Assembly: GCF_003860525.1 (NCBI RefSeq)
Contig: NZ_CP034161.1
Location: 992,001-1,056,000, forward strand
DNA: 64,000 nt
From: Epilithonimonas vandammei
GTDB taxonomy: Bacteria > Bacteroidota > Bacteroidia > Flavobacteriales > Weeksellaceae
Direction: 5' to 3'
Shown here piece after piece: positions 54,688-62,657 of this stretch. Numbering within the stretch: the stretch's first letter is position 1; every line of letters begins with the position of its first letter. A model generated the notes under the pieces. That model worked only from the letters and a program-made list of their open reading frames with translations. It ran no database searches and had not been told where the DNA came from. The position numbers were made by a program, and so were the translations under genes.

Positions 54688-55947
54688 TTATTGTTCGGTA
54701 GGATTTTTCTTAGATGGCACAATAATCAGTCGGAGAGAAGAGTCTTTATTAATGTAACTCCACATCCAGTTGAAGAAGATTGCCAATTTGTTTCTGACAC
54801 TCAGAATTAGCATCAAATGTAAGAACATCCACAGATACCAAGCAAGAAAACCTTGAAATTTGAATTTCGGAAGATCTACAACAGCTCTGTATTTCCCGAT
54901 AGTTGCCATAGAACCGCGATCGATATATTCGTATTCTGTCCAGTCTTTTTTGGAATCTTTTTTGAAATTTTTAGCCAGATTTTTCCCTTGATTAATGGCG
55001 ACATTCGCAACCTGAGGATGACCTTGAGGATATTTGGGTGTTTCCATATAAGCGATATCGCCGATCGCAAAAATGTTATCAAAACCTTTAACTTGGTTGT
55101 ACCGATTGACGATATATCGATTTCGAACTAGATTTTCTTTGTTAAAATCATCAATGATGTTTCCGGTAACTCCTGCAGCCCAAATCACATTGTTTGTTGG
55201 GATAGAATTGCCACTTGCCATATTGATGACTTCTCCATCGTAATCCGTAACGCGTTCATTTTTTAAAAATTTAACACCCAGTTGTTTCAAATAATCTTCT
55301 GCAGCGTCCTGAGATTCTTGGCTCATCGCTTCCAGTGGTTTATCACCAGCACTTATCAGAATAATATTAAGGTCAGAAAAATTCATTCTAGGATAATCTC
55401 TTGGGAGAATGTTGGTTTTCATTTCGGAAAAAGCACCTGCGAGTTCCACTCCGGTTGGTCCGCTTCCTACGATGACGAGATTCCAGTTGCCGTCGTCGCT
55501 GGCTTTTCTTTCGATAATCATCTTTTCGAAAGTCATCAAAATATGATTTCTTATAGTAATGGCTTCTTGTGTATTTTTCATTCCGAGAGCCAATTCTTGC
55601 ATCTTTTGATTGCCAAAGAAATTGGTTTTACAACCTGTCGCAATCACGAGTTTGTCATAAGTGAAAACCCCAATCTCGCCAATCACTTTATTTTCGGATG
55701 GAATAATCTTTTTCACTTCAGTCATTCTGAACTGGATATTCTTGGACTTTTGGAAGATTTTTCTGAAAGGGAAAGAGATATTAGAAGGTTCTATTCGTCC
55801 TGTTGCCACTTGATAGAATAATGGCTGAAACATATGATGATTCATCTTGTCTATGACCATCACTTTGTATTTCCCTTGGTTGTTCAAATGTTTTGCCAAT
55901 TGCAAGCCTGCAAATCCGCCGCCAATGATGACTATCTTTTCCCTCAT
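54688..55947 (-). CDS. Type II NADH dehydrogenase-like oxidoreductase
   Basis: The 419-residue FAD/NAD(P) enzyme has FAD-binding VIIGGGFAGLQLAKHL at the N-terminus and NADH-binding VIVGSGPTGVELAGAFSEM at about residue 165, AIGDIAYM near 305, and a hydrophobic C-terminal helix (FLAWYLWMFLHLMLIL) that attaches it to the membrane. This is the NDH-2 layout: NADH to menaquinone without proton pumping. trmD follows on the same transcript. Confidence 0.9.
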   Translation of the reverse strand: MREKIVIIGGGFAGLQLAKHLNNQGKYKVMVIDKMNHHMFQPLFYQVATGRIEPSNISFPFRKIFQKSKNIQFRMTEVKKIIPSENKVIGEIGVFTYDKLVIATGCKTNFFGNQKMQELALGMKNTQEAITIRNHILMTFEKMIIERKASDDGNWNLVIVGSGPTGVELAGAFSEMKTNILPRDYPRMNFSDLNIILISAGDKPLEAMSQESQDAAEDYLKQLGVKFLKNERVTDYDGEVINMASGNSIPTNNVIWAAGVTGNIIDDFNKENLVRNRYIVNRYNQVKGFDNIFAIGDIAYMETPKYPQGHPQVANVAINQGKNLAKNFKKDSKKDWTEYEYIDRGSMATIGKYRAVVDLPKFKFQGFLAWYLWMFLHLMLILSVRNKLAIFFNWMWSYINKDSSLRLIIVPSKKNPTEQ

Positions 55948-56050
55948 TGTTATTTTTTTATAAAATTAAGGTTTTTATTTGACTTTAGACCAATCAAAAA
56001 TTATGCTCGAAATTTTTAAAAACAGTGATTTGTGTCACTTAAACAAAAAA

Positions 56051-56081
56051 AGAGCTCTTTCAAAAAACTTGAAAGAGCTCT
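56051..56081 (-). terminator. Terminator of the B12 uptake operon
   Basis: AGAGCTCTTTCAA and TTGAAAGAGCTCT form a 13-base perfect stem, followed on the minus strand by seven T. Confidence 0.9.
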
Positions 56082-56102
56082 AAAAACACAAATGATGAAA
56101 AA

Positions 56103-57170
56103 TTAATTTTTATAGAAACCGTTCACGCCTATTCCTGCAGAAAGTGTCTTGATCAAATTCCCCTGTAGAGAATAGATCATCACTTTGCTTGGTCCGTTAA
56201 AATTGACATCAGAGATATAAACTTTATCATCTATGATGTTAAGACCATATAAATAAAGGCCTGTCGTTTTAGCATATTTGAAAAGTTTAGTAGCTGTTGT
56301 ATTAGCGGCTGTTCCTTTACTGTAAATATTACCGTCTGAATCTGCAAAAAACAATTTGTTATCTGCGAATCTCAGTTTAGCAGCTTTTATTCCAGCTAAT
56401 TTAGAACTTGTAAAAGTACCTGTCTTTGTATTAACTTCATAGATATAAGAATCTGTATTTTCCGTAGAAAGAACATAAGCAAAACCATTAGCTGATATCA
56501 TATCATTGATGATTCCGTTATCCGTAAGTGTAATGGTTTTATCAACTGTATTAGTAGTAGAATTGATTGTGGTAATGGTGTGACCCGTTGGGATTTCGTT
56601 ATAAGGTGGTGTCATCTCATAAGTAGAACCATCTGTCTGAACAACAATCTGATCTCCAACACTTACAATTTTTTCTGCATATCTGTCAAAAGAAAGTTTT
56701 TTAACTGGAGCAAAAGTAGTAGCATTGTAAACATTGACTGCATAAGTGCTGAAAAAATCATTGCTGGTTACATAGACATAATTTCCTGCAAAAGCGATTC
56801 CTCTGGCTTGTTCTGCCTGGAATGTTGCTGTTTTCTTAAAAGTATAACGGTCTACCACTTCTACTTTGTTGGAGTTGTTGACTACAAGATAAGCCTTGTC
56901 ATCTTTGAAAGCTATAGTTTGTAAAACATCTCCTAAAGGTTGGTTGTCATTATTACTAGCATATATATTTTCTGACAAAGTTGATAAGTCTGAAGATAGA
57001 TAAGATACTTCTGCCTGGTTTTTGTTAAACCCACCTTCTACACCCAAAAGAATTCCACCTTGATAAGCGCCTTTTACAATATCATTTTCAAATATTTCGT
57101 CGTCTTTACACGCCGTGGTTAAAAGTAATGATGCAGCAAAGAAGCCCGCAAGTAATTTTCTGATTTTCAT
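56103..57170 (-). CDS. BtuG-like cobalamin-binding surface lipoprotein
   Basis: The 355-residue lipoprotein (lipobox TTAC, then an acidic KDDEIFEND stretch typical of surface-exported lipoproteins) forms a YncE/DUF5074-like beta-propeller: blades such as IAFKDDKAYLVVNNSNKVEVVDRYTF, GIAFAGNYVYVTSNDFFSTYAVNVYN and LYGLNIIDDKVYISDVNF. BtuG of Bacteroides is a surface propeller that binds B12 very tightly and hands it to BtuB. Here the gene directly follows btuB (10 bases) under the same riboswitch, which supports that role. Binding itself is inference. Confidence 0.78.
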   Translation of the reverse strand: MKIRKLLAGFFAASLLLTTACKDDEIFENDIVKGAYQGGILLGVEGGFNKNQAEVSYLSSDLSTLSENIYASNNDNQPLGDVLQTIAFKDDKAYLVVNNSNKVEVVDRYTFKKTATFQAEQARGIAFAGNYVYVTSNDFFSTYAVNVYNATTFAPVKKLSFDRYAEKIVSVGDQIVVQTDGSTYEMTPPYNEIPTGHTITTINSTTNTVDKTITLTDNGIINDMISANGFAYVLSTENTDSYIYEVNTKTGTFTSSKLAGIKAAKLRFADNKLFFADSDGNIYSKGTAANTTATKLFKYAKTTGLYLYGLNIIDDKVYISDVNFNGPSKVMIYSLQGNLIKTLSAGIGVNGFYKN

Positions 57171-57180
57171 AATATATAGA

Positions 57181-59004
57181 TTAAAAATTTAAATTCAAAT
57201 TGATGGCAAAATTTCGTTTCGGCATATAATAGCCGTAAACAGTTCTGTAAACTTTGTCCGTGATATTATTGGCTTTGAAGCCTATTTTAGTTCCTCTTAA
57301 GATTTCTACCGAGATGCCTCCATTAATTATGGCGAATGATTCTAAGGCTAATTTTTCAGATTCTTCCGAATCGCTGAATATTTTTCCATTCCAGATACCT
57401 TGAGCAAAAATTGTATACTTTTTATAATGATAAGAAAAATAACCATTGAGGTTGTGAAAGGGAACGTAAGGAAGTTGTTTTTTCAGTTTCTGATCATTAG
57501 ATTGCGTGTATGAGTAGGATATTTGTGTTTCAATGTGATGATTATTTTTGAAATAATTATATCCAACTTGTGATTCCAATCCCCAAGACTTTACTCTGTC
57601 CGTATTGGTGGCTTCATACATTCCTGCAATATTGGGAAGCCATCGTATCATGTTTTTGATGTCCATAAAATACGATGTGACAGAGAATTTCCAATTTTTT
57701 AATTTAATGATTTGAGACAGTTCTGCCTGTTTCGAAGTTTCTGCCTTCAAATTCAAATTCCCTCCTTGCACCCAGTACAGATCATTAAAACTCGGCGCCC
57801 TAAAGTTTTTTGAAAGATTAAATTTTATCTGATACCAAGGTTTTGCTTGATAATTTGCTCCCGCAGAAAATAAATAAGGACTGCTGAAGTCTTCAACAAA
57901 ATCTTTCTTGGCTCCCAATTCTAGAAATAGATTTTTCAACTCGTTATTTCGGTACAAAACGGCGATGGAGCCTTGATTTCTGTTAGCAGGTAACCTTTGT
58001 GTTTTGAAGCTTTCAGAAGTGAGATAGTTGTATTCTAAAATGTTGTTGAAAGATGATTTTTGGGTCAGTTGGTAATTAAAATCTGATTTTAAAATAAACT
58101 GTTCAGAAGCGCCTCCGCTTTGAGAATCGTTTTTTGTCGAGTTTGAAAAGTATTGATAATCATCAGTTAAGTAAGCCAATTTGAATTCGTTGCTGAATTT
58201 GCTATTTCTTAATTTCCAGCCTAGTAAACTGCGAAAACTTTGAGTTTCATATTTTGTAGGTGTAGAAAATTCAGACAAAAGCGCATAGTTTTGAACGCCG
58301 TCATAGAGCTGAGTCTGCCAGTAGAGTTCATTATTTGTTGATAATTTGTAGGCCATTCCCAGATTGAAAGCGGAGTTTTGATAAGCTCCATTTCTGTTTT
58401 TGTAATATTTTTCTTCCACTTCGTACTCATTTTCGCTTTGCGAGTGGTTGAAATTAAAATTAAAACTAAAATTCTCATCGCTATATTTAGCAGATGCCAC
58501 CGAGTTAATTGTCGCAAAAGAACTATATTCCGAAAACAGATTTCCACTAAAACCTTTGTTATAATCAAGAATGTTGTTGAGGTGGATAGAGCCTCCAATC
58601 GCTCCGCTTCCATAAACCACACTTCCGCCGCCATATTTAACTCCGACATTTTCATAACTCAGCGGACTCAAAGTATTAATGTCGCCCTGACCAAGGAAAA
58701 CAGAATTGATATTAATTCCGTTCCAGACAAAAGCGGTTTGTTGTGCTGTTGTTCCACGAAAAGAGGGAGATGAAGTTGCGCCACGACCATTTTCCTTGAT
58801 GTAAATGTTAGATTGAAAACGTAGTAAATCTGATAACGATGTGGAGTTTTGTAAAATCTTATCAGAATTAATGTTCTCAATTTTCACAGTTTTAGATGCT
58901 TTCCTATATTGATTATCAATTAATACGGTATCTATCAACGTTTCCTGAGCGGAAAATTGATTCAGTAATAAAAGGAAAAAGAGCGCAAAAACAAGTTTTT
59001 TCAT
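57181..59004 (-). CDS. btuB: TonB-dependent vitamin B12 receptor BtuB
   Basis: From the ATG at 59004 (preceded by GGAGGAAA) the product has 607 residues with signal MKKLVFALFFLLLLNQFSAQ. The plug domain (SLSDLLRFQSNIYIKENGRG...FRGTTAQQTAFVWNGININ) is followed by about 22 barrel strands ending in NFAINLNLNF. The upstream cobalamin riboswitch and the downstream propeller lipoprotein identify it as the outer membrane B12 transporter. A longer start at 59028 lies just upstream but lacks a signal peptide start. Confidence 0.92.
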   Translation of the reverse strand: MKKLVFALFFLLLLNQFSAQETLIDTVLIDNQYRKASKTVKIENINSDKILQNSTSLSDLLRFQSNIYIKENGRGATSSPSFRGTTAQQTAFVWNGININSVFLGQGDINTLSPLSYENVGVKYGGGSVVYGSGAIGGSIHLNNILDYNKGFSGNLFSEYSSFATINSVASAKYSDENFSFNFNFNHSQSENEYEVEEKYYKNRNGAYQNSAFNLGMAYKLSTNNELYWQTQLYDGVQNYALLSEFSTPTKYETQSFRSLLGWKLRNSKFSNEFKLAYLTDDYQYFSNSTKNDSQSGGASEQFILKSDFNYQLTQKSSFNNILEYNYLTSESFKTQRLPANRNQGSIAVLYRNNELKNLFLELGAKKDFVEDFSSPYLFSAGANYQAKPWYQIKFNLSKNFRAPSFNDLYWVQGGNLNLKAETSKQAELSQIIKLKNWKFSVTSYFMDIKNMIRWLPNIAGMYEATNTDRVKSWGLESQVGYNYFKNNHHIETQISYSYTQSNDQKLKKQLPYVPFHNLNGYFSYHYKKYTIFAQGIWNGKIFSDSEESEKLALESFAIINGGISVEILRGTKIGFKANNITDKVYRTVYGYYMPKRNFAINLNLNF

Positions 59005-59047
59005 AATCTGCCTTTCCTCCGAAAGCATCTTTATTTAAAAATTTATC

Positions 59048-59278
59048 TCTGGCAGGTCTCCTGACTTTCGCTGATTTTGCGCCTTCTCATCCGTCTATGA
59101 CGGACAATGGCATTTGATGAATAAAGAATAATCAGAAAAGGAATTACTCTTAGCAAAAACTTTAAAAATTTAATTATTAATTTTTCATTATTAATTAAAT
59201 CCGTTGCGATTTACAGTTGCGGGGACAGTTGAAGATTTGCGCTTCATTCCCTTTTAATCCCGAAACATTCGGGAACCA
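59048..59278 (-). promoter_or_regulatory. Cobalamin riboswitch
   Basis: On the minus strand the aptamer begins near GGTTCCCG and contains the conserved AAAGGGAATGAAGCG, the core B12 box CTGTCCCCGCAACTGTAA and the 3' GTCAGGAGACCTGCC. A long AT-rich variable arm lies between the two. The end is 43 bases from the btuB ATG. No T-tract terminator separates the aptamer from the ribosome binding site, and CTGCC of the aptamer end can pair with GGCAG next to the Shine-Dalgarno region. Translational control is therefore more likely than attenuation; this is inference. Confidence 0.95.
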
Positions 59279-59324
59279 AATTCTCGGCAAATATAAACAA
59301 GTTTATTTGATAATTTAAAAATAC

Positions 59325-60383
59325 TTAGAATGGAAATTTTCCTGTTTCTGAGATGTTTCTTTTTTTGTAAAAGTTTTCCAACGGTTTTGGGAAGGATTTT
59401 TCTTCCGCCTGACTGTCATCAGCAATTGTATAATCATTTTTTAAAGCAAATGTTTCAAATCCGCTTTTCGATTCCACTTCGACAGTATTGATTTCAATTG
59501 TCATGTTCTTATGCGTTAGTTTGTGGCTGATTATTTTTGAATTGACAATATAATCAGTCCAATTTTCAGGAATCGAAATAGGGAATTCATAAAGTTTTTT
59601 CCAGATAAACTCGTCCCCTCTTTGTTTGATAAGAAATTGATTTTTATGCTTCACAAAAAAATATTTCAAACTCAAATCCGAAACTTTAACTTTTTTCGTT
59701 TTTACAGGAAACTCCGAAACTCTTCCTGTTTGGAAAGCAGTGCAGTCATCATTCACAGGGCACTCTCCACAAAGAGGGTTTTTGGGTTTACAAATCTCAG
59801 AACCAATATCCATTATCGCCTGATTGAATTCTCCAGCTTTATCATCGGGCATAATTAACAAAGCCAAATCGGAAAAATATTGAAAAGCCTTCGAACCTGA
59901 AATGTCAAAATCATCAGCAAAAATCCTTGACAAAACTCTATAGAAGTTACCATCTACTGCAGGAACTTTTTCTTCAAAACAAATACTTGCAATGGCAGCA
60001 GCCGTATATTTTCCGATACCTTTTAATTTTAAAATGTCATTATAATGGTTAGGAAACTCGCCTCCAAAATCTTCTAAAACCTGATGAGCTGCTTTGTGAA
60101 GATTAATCGCTCGGGAATAATAACCCAAACCTTTCCAATATAATAATACATCGTCTTCCGAAGCATTGTGAAGCTCTACAACAGTCGGGAATCTTTCTAT
60201 AAATCTGAGATAATGACCGAGTCCTTGCTTGACTTGTGTTTGCTGCAGAACTATCTCACTTATCCATATATTATAAGGAAGCTGGTTTTCTCTCCAGGGA
60301 AGTTGTCTGGCATTGCTATCGTACCACTTTGTGAGCTTTTTTCCAATGTGAAGAAAATCAGCATTTTGTTTGTTTGTTTTCAA
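59325..60383 (-). CDS. mutY: A/G-specific adenine glycosylase MutY
   Basis: The 352-residue base-excision enzyme removes A opposite 8-oxoG. Catalytic Glu is in WISEIVLQQTQV, the helix-hairpin-helix is LKGIGKYTAAAIASICF, Asp is in AVDGNFYRVL, and the [4Fe-4S] ligands are C-x6-C-x2-C-x5-C in CKPKNPLCGECPVNDDC. A C-terminal NUDIX-like domain (about 235-340) reads 8-oxoG. The only plausible start is TTG at 60383, just after an in-frame stop. Divergent from the HU gene, whose promoter overlaps the mutY start. Confidence 0.94.
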   Translation of the reverse strand: MKTNKQNADFLHIGKKLTKWYDSNARQLPWRENQLPYNIWISEIVLQQTQVKQGLGHYLRFIERFPTVVELHNASEDDVLLYWKGLGYYSRAINLHKAAHQVLEDFGGEFPNHYNDILKLKGIGKYTAAAIASICFEEKVPAVDGNFYRVLSRIFADDFDISGSKAFQYFSDLALLIMPDDKAGEFNQAIMDIGSEICKPKNPLCGECPVNDDCTAFQTGRVSEFPVKTKKVKVSDLSLKYFFVKHKNQFLIKQRGDEFIWKKLYEFPISIPENWTDYIVNSKIISHKLTHKNMTIEINTVEVESKSGFETFALKNDYTIADDSQAEEKSFPKPLENFYKKRNISETGKFPF

Positions 60384-60401
60384 AAATATGTTTTATATTT
60401 G
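60373..60401 (+). promoter_or_regulatory. HU gene promoter
   Basis: TTTG (60373-60376), 17-base spacer and TATATTTG (60394-60401): a near-perfect Bacteroidota promoter 30 bases before the HU ATG. It overlaps the first codons of the divergent mutY gene. Confidence 0.75.
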
Positions 60402-60430
60402 CACACCAAAAATATAAAGAATTTTAGAAA

Positions 60431-60721
60431 ATGACAAAGGCAGAATTGGTAAACACCATCTCGAATAAGCTGGGAGTAGAAAAGAATGATACACAGAAAG
60501 TTATAGAAGCTTTTATGCAGGAAATTAGGACCTCCATGTATAATGGAGATAATGTTTACCTAAGAGGATTTGGTTCTTTTATTATCAAAACAAGAGCGGC
60601 AAAGACCGGTAGAAATATCTCAAAGAATACAGCAATAGAAATCCCTGCTCATAACATTCCTGCTTTCAAACCTTCAAAAACATTTGTAGAGAAAGTAAAG
60701 ACCAAAGTTGCAGTGAAATAA
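60431..60721 (+). CDS. HU/IHF family DNA-binding protein
   Basis: The 96-residue nucleoid protein has the HU fold: TKAELVNTISNKLGVEKNDTQKVIEAF N-terminal helices, VYLRGFGSFIIKTRAAKTGRN leading to the DNA-binding arm, and IPAHNIPAFKPSKTFVEKV at the C-terminus. It bends and compacts DNA. The strong promoter suggests high expression. The tiny basic protein gene follows 38 bases later and RNase E/G after a terminator-like hairpin. Confidence 0.93.
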   Translation: MTKAELVNTISNKLGVEKNDTQKVIEAFMQEIRTSMYNGDNVYLRGFGSFIIKTRAAKTGRNISKNTAIEIPAHNIPAFKPSKTFVEKVKTKVAVK

Positions 60722-60759
60722 TTAGTTCGAATATTAACAGTATAAAAAAAATATAAATT

Positions 60760-60852
60760 ATGCCAAGCGGAAAGAAAAGAAAAAGACACAAGGTAGCAAC
60801 CCACAAAAGAAAGAAAAGAAGAAGAGCAAACAGACACAAAAAGAAAAAATAA
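60760..60852 (+). CDS. 30-residue basic protein (AURKAIP1/COX24-like, probable ribosomal)
   Basis: The frame encodes 30 residues, MPSGKKRKRHKVATHK... then almost only Lys and Arg with His and Asn (RRRANRHKKKK). Small proteins of this kind in Bacteroidota are named for the AURKAIP1/COX24 domain and resemble mycobacterial bS22, a ribosomal protein. It lies 38 bases after HU. Extreme Lys/Arg content and position support translation; its ribosomal role is inference from family resemblance. Confidence 0.85.
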   Translation: MPSGKKRKRHKVATHKRKKRRRANRHKKKK

Positions 60853-60881
60853 TTTAACCTTTTTGAGTCTTAAACATATCA

Positions 60882-60914
60882 AATATAGTTGGCATCTCGC
60901 CAGCTATATTTTTG
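60882..60914 (+). terminator. Terminator between the basic protein and RNase E/G genes
   Basis: AATATAGTTGGC and GCCAGCTATATT pair with one wobble around ATCTC, followed by a T tract on the plus strand. Confidence 0.8.
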
Positions 60915-60959
60915 TTTTATATTTACAACCTTATTTTAATAAAACCTTTTTATGAAGTT

Positions 60960-62516
60960 ATGAAGAAAGAACTGATTATTTCCAATGATGGAGATGCTTC
61001 AAAAATTGCTTTATTGGAAGATGGCCGTCTTTTCGAGCTACACGAGCAGGAAACCAAATCAGACTTTGTGGTGGGTGATCTGTTCCTCGGAAAAATCAAA
61101 AAACTGGCGCCCAATCTGAATGCCGCTTTTGTCAATATTGGTACAGATAAGGATGCCTTTCTGCATTATCAGGATCTTGGTCCGCAATTTCTCTCTTATC
61201 AGAAATTTCTGAAAGATACAATCTCCAAAAAACAACAGTCCCCAAGTCTCAAGAATTTTGAGAAAGTGAATGATATCAATAAAATGGGAACGGTTGATAA
61301 AGTGCTTACTGCGGGAGATCTGGTTCTACTTCAGATTACAAAAGAACCTATTTCTACAAAGGGTCCGAGGATATCAACGCAGATTTCACTCACAGGACGT
61401 TTTCTCGTTTTGATTCCATTTGATAACAAAATATCAGTCTCCAAAAAAGTCGCTAATCCTGAGGAGAAAACAAGGCTAAAAACATTGATAGAAAGTATCC
61501 GTCCGGAAGGATTTGGGGTGATCATCAGAACTGTTGCAGAAGGGAAAAAGGTGGCTGAGCTTCATAATGATATGAATCAGCTCATAAAAAAATGGGAAAC
61601 AACATTTAAGAATATTCAAAAGAATAAAGTTCCTAGCAAAATCCTTAGCGAAGAAGACAAAGCATCTTCGATTCTGAGAGACAACTTCAACCAGGATTTC
61701 GTAAGCATCATTTGTGATGATGAAAAAATGGTGGATGATATGAAGGCTTACATCGAAGTTATTGCACCGGAGCGCAAGAATATCGTCCAGTTTTATGATT
61801 CTCATATCCCACTTCTGGAATATTATAATGTAGAAAAACAGCTGAAACAGAGTTTTGGAAAACATGTTAATATCCCGGGTTCTAAAGGTGCTTATCTCGT
61901 TATCGAACATACAGAAGCGCTGCACGTAATAGATGTTAATTCAGGAAACAATATCTCATCTGCCAATACGAATAAAACCCACGCTCTCAACGTCAATAAA
62001 ATGGCAGCGACTGAAATAGCAAGACAACTTCGTCTGCGAGATATGGGTGGCATTATCGTGGTAGATTTTATCGATATGACAGATCCGGAACACAGGAAAG
62101 AACTCTATGAACACTTCCGTGAAGAGATGAAACGCGACAAGGCAAGACATAAGATTCTTCCGCCTTCCAAATTTGGTCTTATACAAATGACCAGACAGCG
62201 TGTACGCCCAGAGAAGCATATCGAGACTTCTGAAGAAAATCCAAACAAAGACGGCGAAATCATTGCCCCTATCGTGATTGTTGAAAGAATGGAGGAGTCC
62301 ATCAGAACAATTATTCAAAAGGAAAGAGGAAAACTTTTCCTGCACGTGCATCCTTTTTTGGAAGCGTACTTAACAAAAGGGCTGGCAAGCATCCAAAACA
62401 AGTGGTTTTTGAAATATAAAAAATGGGTGACCATCATCCCAAGAGATTCCTTCAAAATGCTGGAATTTCATTTATATAACTCCAGCAAAAAAGAGCTGAT
62501 GAGTTATTCTAATTAA
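60960..62516 (+). CDS. rng: Ribonuclease E/G family endoribonuclease
   Basis: From the ATG at 60960 the product has 518 residues; the longer frame upstream has no ribosome site and is rejected. It has the S1-like RNA-binding domain (VGDLFLGKIKKLAPNLNAAFVNIGTDKDAFLHYQDL), catalytic metal site HVIDVNSGN and MGGIIVVDFIDM, and the conserved SKFGLIQMTRQRVRP; the zinc-link cysteines C-P-x-C of RNase E are not present after it. It processes rRNA and mRNA. Monomer length fits RNase G-like rather than the long RNase E. Confidence 0.93.
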   Translation: MKKELIISNDGDASKIALLEDGRLFELHEQETKSDFVVGDLFLGKIKKLAPNLNAAFVNIGTDKDAFLHYQDLGPQFLSYQKFLKDTISKKQQSPSLKNFEKVNDINKMGTVDKVLTAGDLVLLQITKEPISTKGPRISTQISLTGRFLVLIPFDNKISVSKKVANPEEKTRLKTLIESIRPEGFGVIIRTVAEGKKVAELHNDMNQLIKKWETTFKNIQKNKVPSKILSEEDKASSILRDNFNQDFVSIICDDEKMVDDMKAYIEVIAPERKNIVQFYDSHIPLLEYYNVEKQLKQSFGKHVNIPGSKGAYLVIEHTEALHVIDVNSGNNISSANTNKTHALNVNKMAATEIARQLRLRDMGGIIVVDFIDMTDPEHRKELYEHFREEMKRDKARHKILPPSKFGLIQMTRQRVRPEKHIETSEENPNKDGEIIAPIVIVERMEESIRTIIQKERGKLFLHVHPFLEAYLTKGLASIQNKWFLKYKKWVTIIPRDSFKMLEFHLYNSSKKELMSYSN

Positions 62517-62525
62517 AAAATTTCA

Positions 62526-62556
62526 AACTTTGCTAAGATTTTAGCAAAGTTTTTTA
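62526..62556 (+). terminator. Terminator of RNase E/G gene
   Basis: AACTTTGCTAA and TTAGCAAAGTT pair around GATT, followed by TTTTT. Confidence 0.88.
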
Positions 62557-62657
62557 TTTACATTAACTAATATTTAACTTCCGGAATGATTTAATTAATT
62601 ATTATTATGATATTTTGGTCATAATTTTGATGAGTAAATAACTAATTATATAAGTAT

